Assembly: GCA_021846145.1 (NCBI GenBank)
Contig: JAJZCJ010000033.1
Span: 1-17,552, forward strand
Direction of reading: 5' to 3'
Length of the DNA: 17,552 nucleotides
DNA from: Bacillota bacterium
GTDB lineage: Bacteria > Bacillota > Bacilli > Alicyclobacillales > SLC66
Position numbers and translations under genes: made by a program. This document shows positions 7,150-13,259 of the stretch, piece by piece; positions within the stretch are counted from its first letter, which is position 1; each line of letters opens with the position of its first letter. The notes under the pieces were generated by a model, which was not told the DNA's origin, made no database searches, and saw only the letters and a list, made by a program, of their open reading frames with translations.

Positions 7150-7509
7150 ATGGATATGGCAAAGGTGTTCAAAGCTCTCGGGCATAAATTTCGTTTTCAG
7201 ATCTTCATGGCGCTGCTTCAAGGCAATATACATTCTTGCTGTGGAGAACTTCGCTCGTATGAGCAAGGTTGTTGTGTTACAGACATAACGGGCATGTTTG
7301 ATATTTCGCAATCCACCGTATCGCACCACTTAGGAATTCTGGTCGATGCCGGCATTGTAAAAATGGAAAAGCGGGGTCTTTGGAGTGTATACCTTATCTC
7401 TACCGAAACCATCCAGGAACTTTATAATGCCATTGGTGGGTGGTTATCGTCGAGTTGTGAAAATCCCCAATCCATCGAAAATTTCTCTTGCGGAATAAAT
7501 CTAGATTAA
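7150..7509 (+). CDS. arsR: ArsR/SmtB-family metalloregulator with paired cysteines
   Basis: A 119-residue winged-helix repressor expected to bind the operator at 6211-6240 and release it on binding As(III) or a related metalloid. Recognition-helix region: DISQSTVSHHLGILVDAGIVKMEKRG (51-76, with the STVSHHLGIL core). Classical ArsR proteins bind arsenic through ELCVCDL; here that position reads GCCVTDI (C41, C42), and further pairs or single cysteines occur at C30-C31, C103 and C114. The metal site is therefore not the textbook one. The start ATG 7150 has AGGTGA at 7138-7143; a GTG at 7141 would overlap this site. A weak hairpin (7544-7572) follows the gene but no T-rich terminator is seen. 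The family is firm; the exact ligand is inferred from the neighbouring arsM. Confidence 0.9.
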   Translation: MDMAKVFKALGHKFRFQIFMALLQGNIHSCCGELRSYEQGCCVTDITGMFDISQSTVSHHLGILVDAGIVKMEKRGLWSVYLISTETIQELYNAIGGWLSSSCENPQSIENFSCGINLD

Positions 7510-7543
7510 CTGAATTTGAAGAAAAGGTAAAATGCGATTTGGT

Positions 7544-7572
7544 CACATGAGCACATTAGAGTCGCTTATGTG
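7544..7572 (+). repeat. Hairpin just before a ribosome binding site
   Basis: CACATGAGC (7544-7552) pairs with GCTTATGTG (7564-7572) with one G-T wobble and an 11-nt loop. Its 3' arm touches the GGGAGGG that would serve the frameshifted gene at 7583. No T run follows, so it is not a standard terminator. Confidence 0.4.
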
Positions 7573-7582
7573 GGAGGGTAGA

Positions 7583-7911
7583 TTGAGTGTGGGAAACAAA
7601 TCAAAGTCAAAACTACAGCGACAAGAAGAGCGAGAAATCTTTGATGAATATCATGAGCAGGTCACAGAGGAAGCCCTCGAACTGTTGTACAGACTGTTCT
7701 AGAGTGGAAGCAAGGTACACTTCCATATTACGAGCTAACAGAGCATATCCACCTTTTTCACAAACAGAACCAAGAGATTTTTAAAGAATTCAACTATGGC
7801 AATCGAAATGAACTAATTCTTTATGCAAAAAGGAAGCTCGGGCGACTAAGCGAAGAAGATGTTGCTCAATACAAATGGCTATTGGAGCAATGGGGATACG
7901 ACAATGCATAA
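7583..7911 (+). pseudogene. Small hypothetical protein gene with one frameshift
   Basis: After GGGAGGG (7572-7578) a frame starts at TTG 7583 or GTG 7589 and encodes a charged helical segment (KLQRQEEREIFDEYHEQVTE ... ELLYRLF), stopping at TAG 7700-7702. The protein clearly continues in another frame from 7702: EWKQGTLPYYELTEHIHLF, KLGRLSEEDVAQYKWLLEQ, ending at TAA 7909-7911. One missing base near 7700 (for example CTTA reduced to CTA, restoring LFLEWKQ) would give a continuous protein of about 109 residues. I do not recognise the family. The codon content on both sides of the break looks real, so this is either a recently broken gene or a sequencing error. Confidence 0.65.
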
Positions 7912-8040
7912 CCATGCACTGGATTGTTTTGGGATATCTTAAACTGTTGGGTCGTAAAGTACCATAACAACAATGTCAAAACAAAACATCAAATTCGCGT
8001 ACCCATATATTTGTATAAATGACCAATAGGAGATGTATCG

Positions 8041-9573
8041 ATGAGACTTTGCGAGCTGACTGCGACACAATTGGCAGAAGGAATCAGAGAAGGTCGTTTC
8101 AAAAGTATAGATGTAGTTCGCGATTTTATCGAACAAATTCAGAAACTTAATAACAGCATTAACGCAATTGTCATACCGTTATTTGAGGATGCAGGGAGGG
8201 AAGCCATACGCCTTGATGCACTCATAGCAAAGGGTGAAGTAATTGGCCCTCTTCACGGTGTTCCTATTACGGTGAAAGAAAGTCTTCACGTAACTGGTAC
8301 CCCTTCCACGTGGGGAATTGAGGGCCATGAAGCCAATGTCTCGGACATCGATGATGAATTCATTCAACGTTTGCGGGCAAGCGGAGCGATATTACTTGGT
8401 AAAACCAATGTTATGCAATTGCTTCTAGGCTGCGAGACTGTTAATCCAGTATACGGAAGAACCATGAACCCATGGGACACTAAACGTACCCCTGGAGGCA
8501 GTTCGGGTGGGGAGGCTGCCGCTGTCGCGGCGTTGTTTTCGCCTCTCGGCATGGGGACGGACATTGGGGGGAGTATCCGTACCCCATCACATTTTTGCGG
8601 CGTACATGGCTTGAAACCAACGTCTGGCTTGATCCCGCAACATCCTCCGCAGGGTATCTACATTGTGCGATCGGAAGCTTCAAAAATGTCGTCACCAGGT
8701 CCCATCGCACGCTCTGTAGAAGACTTAAGAGTGGCGTTCGATGTTATGGCGCAGCGCAAAACTTCCCTGATATCCGTTTCAGGATTGCGGATCGGCATAT
8801 GGTTATCGGACGGTGTTCTCAGTCCATCCCCTGCCATCAAACGGGCTATCCAGGAGGCAACAAATATACTAGAACATTTGGGAACCGAGATTGTGATGTA
8901 CCAACCACTTAACGTGATTCAGTCAATGAGAACATTTTACGGACTGATGTGCGCTGACGGTGGGAGCGGAATTCGAAAAAGTCTAGGTGGTACACGCATG
9001 ACCCGACAGGTTCAAAATGTACTCAGATCACAATCGCCGTCTAAAAACAAGCGAAGGATTATCAGCACGGTTTTACGGCTATTAGGGCAAAGAACGGTTA
9101 CTCAAATGATCTTGCCCTATTGTGGAGAAAAAAGTCAGAACCAGTATCAACAGCTTCTTGATCGCCAATCTTCCGACAGGCAAAAAATCATTGACGATAT
9201 GAAGCATCGAGGAATTGACGCTATTATTTCCCCAACATTTCCAATTCCGGCATTTCCTCACGACATCTCAGTATCTCTTGCTTATGAAGGTGCGTATAAC
9301 TCAATGATGAACTACTGGGGTATGCCAGCCGGCGCATTCTCGTGTACAGTGGTTCGCTCTGGAGAAGAGTTCGCGCGAAGCCCCTCAAAGGATCGAGTAA
9401 TCATGTCTGCCTTGTCTGCTGAAAAAGAATCGGTGGGACTTCCTGTGGCAATACAAATTGCCGCGCAACCAGGTAGAGAAGACCTTGTGCTATCAATAAT
9501 GAAGGCACTTGAGCAGGAATTTCAATCCAACGAGGACTATCCACCCATGCTTGCTAAACACATTTTTCAATGA
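8041..9573 (+). CDS. Amidase, amidase-signature family
   Basis: A 510-residue cytoplasmic hydrolase that cleaves an amide bond. The Ser-Ser-Lys triad of the amidase signature family is complete: K79 in PLHGVPITVKES, a serine in PGGSSGGEAAA (151-161), and the nucleophile S178 in GTDIGGSIRTP, followed by FCGVHGLKPTSG. The length and the C-terminal layout (IDAIISPTFPIPAFPHD, then MNYWGMPAG and LPVAIQIAAQPGRED) are as in fatty-acid-amide-hydrolase-like members (family knowledge), but the substrate cannot be read. The ATG 8041 follows AGGAGA at about 8029-8034. The preceding 129-base gap has no clear promoter and no terminator. No gene nearby defines a pathway. Confidence 0.92.
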   Translation: MRLCELTATQLAEGIREGRFKSIDVVRDFIEQIQKLNNSINAIVIPLFEDAGREAIRLDALIAKGEVIGPLHGVPITVKESLHVTGTPSTWGIEGHEANVSDIDDEFIQRLRASGAILLGKTNVMQLLLGCETVNPVYGRTMNPWDTKRTPGGSSGGEAAAVAALFSPLGMGTDIGGSIRTPSHFCGVHGLKPTSGLIPQHPPQGIYIVRSEASKMSSPGPIARSVEDLRVAFDVMAQRKTSLISVSGLRIGIWLSDGVLSPSPAIKRAIQEATNILEHLGTEIVMYQPLNVIQSMRTFYGLMCADGGSGIRKSLGGTRMTRQVQNVLRSQSPSKNKRRIISTVLRLLGQRTVTQMILPYCGEKSQNQYQQLLDRQSSDRQKIIDDMKHRGIDAIISPTFPIPAFPHDISVSLAYEGAYNSMMNYWGMPAGAFSCTVVRSGEEFARSPSKDRVIMSALSAEKESVGLPVAIQIAAQPGREDLVLSIMKALEQEFQSNEDYPPMLAKHIFQ

Positions 9574-9745
9574 GTATTTTTGTCCCAAACAGTTAACAAA
9601 ATCGCAAGTCTTTTCGTTTATTAAGTCGTAACCATTCTTGAACAAACGGGCCGGAATGTGCAATAGCAAAATTGTTTCTTGAGCGGTATGATTAATACTG
9701 GATTCGTTGGATTTCATCAAGGATTTCGTGGGAGAAACAACGATA

Positions 9746-10417
9746 ATGAAGATGAATTGGGTTAAGACCATGGAACAGGAGTTGCAGGGTGTTATTCAGG
9801 GGCGAATACACCGATGGTCGTTTTTTGTTGCCGTGTTGGTCATAGGTGGCCTCTTTGGCATCTTGTCAAAAAATATAACTATAGGTCCTAGCTGGATCCT
9901 ACTTGTCATCGTAGTGTTCTTGTCTGTTCCCTTGTTGTTGACCGTCTATCTGAGTCAGCACGTATGGACAAGGATTCTTTCACTGGTCATGATAGGCGTT
10001 CTAACTCTAGGTTTACTCAGTAGTGTGATATTTCTTGTGGATTCGTTGTTCCGTCATTCCGAGAACGGTCTGGCCTTGTTTCGTGATGCGGCTGTGCTTT
10101 GGATTTCAAATGTAGTCATGTTTGGAGTCTGGTATTGGGAGATTGATCAAGGTGGGCCTATACGAAGACACATATATAAGGTGCAACCAAAAGATTTTTT
10201 GTTTCCTCAAAGTACGGTTGAGGGTGACTTGTGGTCTAAATGGAAGCCATCATTCGTAGACTACCTCTTTCTTGCCTTCAATACGAGTACAGCGTTTAGC
10301 CCGACTGATACGCTGGTGATGTCTAGACGAGCTAAAGTACTGATGATCACGCAGTCTTCTATATCCTTGGTGATTCTTGCCGTCCTAGCTGCTAGAGCGA
10401 TCAACATTATCAATTGA
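9746..10417 (+). CDS. Integral membrane protein, DUF1345-like
   Basis: A 223-residue membrane protein with about five to six hydrophobic segments: WSFFVAVLVIGGLFGIL, SWILLVIVVFLSVPLLLTVYL, ILSLVMIGVLTLGLLSSVIFLV, AVLWISNVVMFGVWYW, and a C-terminal SSISLVILAVLAARAINII. The C-terminal block DYLFLAFNTSTAFSPTDTLVMSRRAK followed by a last helix resembles DUF1345 proteins, whose pore-loop-like layout recalls potassium channels; that functional hint is weak. I chose ATG 9746, with GGGAGA at 9730-9735; TTG 9707 has no ribosome binding site. The 172-base gap before it holds no recognisable gene or clear promoter. Confidence 0.78.
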   Translation: MKMNWVKTMEQELQGVIQGRIHRWSFFVAVLVIGGLFGILSKNITIGPSWILLVIVVFLSVPLLLTVYLSQHVWTRILSLVMIGVLTLGLLSSVIFLVDSLFRHSENGLALFRDAAVLWISNVVMFGVWYWEIDQGGPIRRHIYKVQPKDFLFPQSTVEGDLWSKWKPSFVDYLFLAFNTSTAFSPTDTLVMSRRAKVLMITQSSISLVILAVLAARAINIIN

Positions 10418-10564
10418 TGTGTTTTCAAGGGTCGGGACAGTTCAGATCCGAGTGTAAGAAAACCTTGAGGCTCATATTTGTACTACGATCGGAAGTGCGA
10501 TTAGCCTTGTTACGGAGCCATCACCCAATAGCAAGAGAATAATGATTTCCCCCAGGCTACTTTC
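10418..10564. other. Gap without a clear gene
   Basis: No gene, promoter or terminator is recognised. TTCCCCCA (10547-10554) and TGGGGGAA (10566-10573) form an 8-bp perfect hairpin with an 11-nt loop that overlaps the start of the small frame at 10565; no T run follows. Confidence 0.5.
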
Positions 10565-10732
10565 ATGGGGGAAGTTGGCGATGAGATATTCGAGGAGTTG
10601 GAAACATTCGCCACGGGAATATTGCATGAACATGCATCAATTATCAACCTATCTTACTGCGTTAACGGGCAGAAGTGCGCGATTAGGGCTCGCGATAACC
10701 GCAATTGTCTGTTCAATGAGGTTGATAACTAG
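10565..10732 (+). CDS. Possible small ORF or gene remnant upstream of the ATP-grasp gene
   Basis: An open frame of 55 codons from ATG 10565 reads MGEVGDEIFEELETFATGIL, then HEHASIINLSYCVNGQK and CAIRARDNRNCLFNEVDN. The composition looks like a real protein rather than chance frame. It has no good ribosome binding site, and the frame is open back to a TAG at 10529, so it may be the 3' remnant of a larger gene. It ends 21 bases before the ATP-grasp start and could be co-transcribed with it. Family not recognised. Confidence 0.4.
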   Translation: MGEVGDEIFEELETFATGILHEHASIINLSYCVNGQKCAIRARDNRNCLFNEVDN

Positions 10733-10753
10733 AACATTTTAGGGGAGAAATGT

Positions 10754-12001
10754 ATGCGGATCTTATTGCCTGAAGGGTCTAGCCTGTCAGCCAGACAAGC
10801 AGTCAATGCACTGGCATCAAGTGACTATGAAATCGACGTCTGCGATCCCGATGAATGGTGTATTTGCCGATTTTCACGCAATGTCCACAAGGTGTATCGA
10901 ACCCCGGCAATCAATGAAGATCCCATCACCTATCTCAATGCCGTCATGACAGTGTTGACCGAGCGGCATTACGATGTGTTGTTGCCTATTCATGAAAATG
11001 CCTACCTCTTCGCCAACGAATACGACCAGTTATCGAAGCTCACACGCATTCCCATAGCGAGTTTTGAAGCGTTTGAGCGAGTGCAGAGCAAGGTAGAATT
11101 CATGCGCTTGTTGGAAGAACTAGATCTGCCTCATCCTAAGACAAAGTACGCACTGGCTGTGGACGATGTATTGAACTGCGCGAACTTTCCCGTGTATGTG
11201 AAGGCACCTTTTGGTACAGCAGGCAGTGGTACATGGTTGGTTAAGGATCCCGCTGGACTGAAGGACGTAGCTTTGCGACTGGAACGAGATCACAGTGTGG
11301 AGGGCAGGGTACAGGCCATCATTCAAGATGTTGCGCCAGGAACACTTTGTGTGGCGCAAGCGGTTTTCAATCATGGATCGTTGTTAGCCGTACACATGTA
11401 TGAACAGAGTAAATATGGAGTCGGTGGGAGTGCCAGTGCACGCATTGCCATAGACCATCCAGTCGTACGTGAGCACATGCAGAAAATTGGCGCGCATCTT
11501 CAATGGCACGGGAGCTTGATGATTGATTACTTGTTTGATTCGACCTCTAATCAAGTTGCCTATATCGAGGCAAATCCTAGACCGGGTGAAACAATGAATG
11601 CCACTGAGTCTGGAGTAAACCTCATACAAATGTTGGTGAGAATTGCCATGGAGGATGTTCCTTCACCTGTTTTGGGTGAGCGAATAGGAATACGTTCTCA
11701 CAGCGGGATTGCAGTACTGTTAGGTATAGCACAGAGAAGTGGCTCTCGTTGGGCAATTTTCAAAGAATCTGTGAAAATGATGTTCAAACAGGGCGAGTAT
11801 CGACACAGCAAGGAAGACTTAACACCAGTTATGAAAGATTGGCCCAGCGTAGTACCAATGCTGGTGATCTTTTTTACTTTAATGATGCGGCCTTCGTCCG
11901 TAGAGGTACTATCTGCAAAAACTATCGGTCGTTATTCGCTAGGGGTAAGAGCTGTTTCTATTATCCGTTCGAGGGAGCATCGACGCGACTATACTGCCTA
12001 A
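10754..12001 (+). CDS. ATP-grasp carboxylate-amine ligase-like protein
   Basis: A 415-residue protein with the ATP-grasp fold, which joins a carboxylate to an amine or thiol through an acylphosphate. The N-terminal pre-ATP-grasp Rossmann-like part is MRILLPEGSSLSARQAVNAL with RHYDVLLPIHENAYLF; the ATP-binding loop is FPVYVKAPFGTAGSGTWLV; and the metal-binding end of the domain is VAYIEANPRPGETMNATESGV, with the Glu and Asn that normally hold magnesium. It resembles the predicted carboligases related to carbamoyl-phosphate synthase and biotin carboxylase. The ATG 10754 has AGGGGAG at 10740-10746, spacing 7. The C-terminal ~100 residues (KMMFKQGEYRHSKED onward) are not recognised. Substrates cannot be told; neighbours do not define a biosynthetic pathway. 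Confidence 0.88.
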   Translation: MRILLPEGSSLSARQAVNALASSDYEIDVCDPDEWCICRFSRNVHKVYRTPAINEDPITYLNAVMTVLTERHYDVLLPIHENAYLFANEYDQLSKLTRIPIASFEAFERVQSKVEFMRLLEELDLPHPKTKYALAVDDVLNCANFPVYVKAPFGTAGSGTWLVKDPAGLKDVALRLERDHSVEGRVQAIIQDVAPGTLCVAQAVFNHGSLLAVHMYEQSKYGVGGSASARIAIDHPVVREHMQKIGAHLQWHGSLMIDYLFDSTSNQVAYIEANPRPGETMNATESGVNLIQMLVRIAMEDVPSPVLGERIGIRSHSGIAVLLGIAQRSGSRWAIFKESVKMMFKQGEYRHSKEDLTPVMKDWPSVVPMLVIFFTLMMRPSSVEVLSAKTIGRYSLGVRAVSIIRSREHRRDYTA

Positions 12002-12111
12002 TTGAAGAGCAGTTTTAACTCTATTCCGGCCGGGAGAGCTTTTTCAGCAAACTGAGCACGTTTACGAATTGTACCATTCGGGGGAAATGTCCTGAAAGGA
12101 CTTGGCCCTGC

Positions 12112-12128
12112 AAATACGTAAATATACA
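12112..12128. repeat. 17-mer repeat, copy 2
   Basis: AAATACGTAAATATACA, differing from 6011-6027 at one base. It lies 139 bases before the IS110 relic start and follows a small hairpin, as does the other copy. Confidence 0.3.
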
Positions 12129-12208
12129 AAAATGATTCGGAGGCGTTCTTACGCTTATGGGCAGCATTCCTGTTATAAAGCAATTTTCGGGTTTGAGGAA
12201 ATAAGAAA

Positions 12209-12254
12209 CTCCTGATAGTGTTGAGTTTGTCCGAACACACTACTAATCAGGAGG
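12209..12254 (+). promoter_or_regulatory. Hairpin that hides the IS110 ribosome binding site
   Basis: CTCCTGAT (12209-12216) is perfectly complementary to ATCAGGAG (12246-12253), and that second arm contains the AGGAGG Shine-Dalgarno (12249-12254) of the ATG at 12267. Inside, TAGTGTT and AACACACTA can add a further imperfect stem. Such hairpins keep transposase translation low when transcription enters from outside (known for several IS families). Confidence 0.6.
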
Positions 12255-12266
12255 TAGATCTACAAC

Positions 12267-12392
12267 ATGAGTATAGCGCAGAACAGTAAGATTCGCCGCA
12301 TTACAGATTCAACTTTGGTCGTTGGTGCAGCCATTGCCAAACAGATTCACGTAGCTCGCGCAAGCGATGCACGTGTCATTGAACTGAACTAG
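12267..12392 (+). pseudogene. IS110-family transposase, N-terminal fragment
   Basis: The 41 codons from ATG 12267 match the N-terminus of IS110-family DEDD transposases: QNSKIRRITDSTLVVG, then IAKQIHVARA. The family motif is VGVDIAK; here it reads VGAAIAK, so the first catalytic Asp is lost. The frame stops at TAG 12390-12392 and nothing of the remaining ~370-400 residues is present. A strong ribosome binding site remains. Only a relic; the right end of the element is not visible because decayed dehydrogenase sequence follows directly. Confidence 0.7.
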
Positions 12393-12405
12393 GGCAGTCC
12401 AGACG

Positions 12406-12436
12406 GATTTTCGACAATCACACTCTGTCGAAAATC
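12406..12436. repeat. Perfect 11-bp inverted repeat with 9-nt loop at the SDR break point
   Basis: GATTTTCGACA (12406-12416) and TGTCGAAAATC (12426-12436) are exact reverse complements around ATCACACTC. The repeat starts where recognisable SDR sequence starts, 14 bases after the IS110 relic stop. No T run follows. A repeat of this length is unlikely by chance. Confidence 0.75.
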
Positions 12437-12952
12437 TGGTAAGTGCAACGGTTCGTGGAGTTGGCGGCATCGACATTTTAGTCGTGAATGCCGGTGTTAG
12501 TTGCGATCATCGACCAGTTGAGGAGAGCGTTCCAGATGATTGGATAACCACCATTGAGGTCAATCTGATCGGAGCTTACAACTGTACCCACGCGGTCATC
12601 CCGTATCTTAAGAGTAGAGGCGGTGGCAAAATTATTACGATTGATTCTGGACTTGGGGTATCGTGGAACACCAGAAAGATCGGCTTACGCGTGCTCAAAA
12701 GCCGGATTGTGGATGCTGACACGCATCTTGGCAGAGGAACTTTGGCCGTACAAGATTAGTGTGAACGAATTGATACTCGGATCTGTTAGAACATCCATAG
12801 ATGCCAATACCTCCACCAAGGGAAGTGTAACAGCAATTGAGAGCGGATGGGTCAAGGTGCCAGAGGATGTCGTACCCCCGGCATTGTTCCTGACGACTCA
12901 ACCTGAGATCGGATCAACAGCGCAGAGTTTTAGCCTGATGCGGCGTAACTGA
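12406..12952 (+). pseudogene. Short-chain dehydrogenase/reductase, 5'-truncated and frameshifted
   Basis: Classical SDR sequence in two frames. The first (from about 12406) gives VRGVGGIDILVVNAGV with the NAG motif, DDWITTIEVNLIGAYNCTHAV, and GGGKIITIDSGLGV. The second continues from about 12662 with RGTPERSAYACSKAGLWMLT, holding the catalytic Tyr and Lys in YxxxK, then ELWPYKISVNELILGSVRT, and ends at TGA 12950-12952. One extra base around 12660-12661 explains the shift. The N-terminal ~60 residues, including the TGxxxGIG cofactor loop, are missing; the IS110 relic lies in their place. Dead gene. Confidence 0.85.
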
Positions 12953-13102
12953 TTGCATGTATATGAATTGAAGATCCATCTATTTTTCTTGAATTTTTGA
13001 GGCAGTCAAAATTAAGTATAAATTTATAAATTAAAACATAAAAAAGGGTGGCGAATTTTTGAATACTGAGGACGTTTTTGGAGATTTACCCAATCTCGAA
13101 AC

Positions 13103-13141
13103 AGATCGATTGTTTTTGCGGAAAGTAAAAACAATCGATCT
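13103..13141. repeat. Perfect 15-bp inverted repeat with 9-nt loop at the GNAT break point
   Basis: AGATCGATTGTTTTT (13103-13117) and AAAAACAATCGATCT (13127-13141) are exact reverse complements around GCGGAAAGT. The 5' arm lies in acetyltransferase-like coding sequence, and the similarity ends at the 3' arm. No T run follows. The geometry (perfect arms, 9-nt loop, at a gene break) is the same as at 12406-12436. Confidence 0.85.
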
Positions 13142-13171
13142 TAACTGCCCGACCCCTCAAGGTCATACTGT

Positions 13172-13201
13172 CTGCTATTTCCTTCAAGGAAACATAAGCA
13201 G
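13172..13201. repeat. Imperfect hairpin before the esterase gene
   Basis: CTGCT (13172-13176) pairs with AGCAG (13197-13201), and TTTCC (13178-13182) with GGAAA (13188-13192), with small internal bulges. It lies about 45 bases before the esterase ribosome binding site; it could act as a leader structure or a weak terminator without T run. Confidence 0.4.
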
Positions 13202-13259
13202 GCATGGCGTCTCACCTTTCAATAATAACAGTACCATACACGACTGAGGAGGTGAGGTG

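Larger units (their letters stand above)
12002..12266. other. Non-coding region before the IS110 relic
   Basis: No gene is seen. It contains a small GTCC/GGAC hairpin near 12089-12101, the second 17-mer copy (12112-12128) and the hairpin at 12209-12253. In active IS110 elements the region just before the transposase carries the left end and, in one group, a bridge RNA (family knowledge). Whether this segment is such a left end cannot be decided from sequence alone. Confidence 0.45.
13059..13247 (+). pseudogene. GNAT acetyltransferase start fragment
   Basis: From TTG 13059 (AAGGGTGG about 9 bases upstream) the frame reads a typical RimJ/RimL-type start, FGDLPNLETDRLFLRKV, but acetyltransferase similarity ends within about 27 residues. 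The rest of the frame (PTPQGHTVCYFLQGN and onward to TGA 13245-13247) is unlike the family and overlaps hairpins. The break coincides with a perfect 15-bp inverted repeat. The short fragment cannot be an enzyme. Confidence 0.6.

Noticed and set aside
10542..10742. A 66-codon frame starting ATG 10542
   Set aside because: Its translation is rich in Arg/Ser/Trp and unlike a protein; the frame from 10565 has far better composition.
12002..12266. A bridge RNA of the IS110 relic
   Set aside because: Only one strong hairpin is certain; target- and donor-binding loops cannot be shown without a full element to compare.
12406..13201. CRISPR array or attC-like cassette sites
   Set aside because: The inverted repeats differ in sequence and are not regularly spaced, there are no repeated spacers, and no integrase or Cas gene is present.
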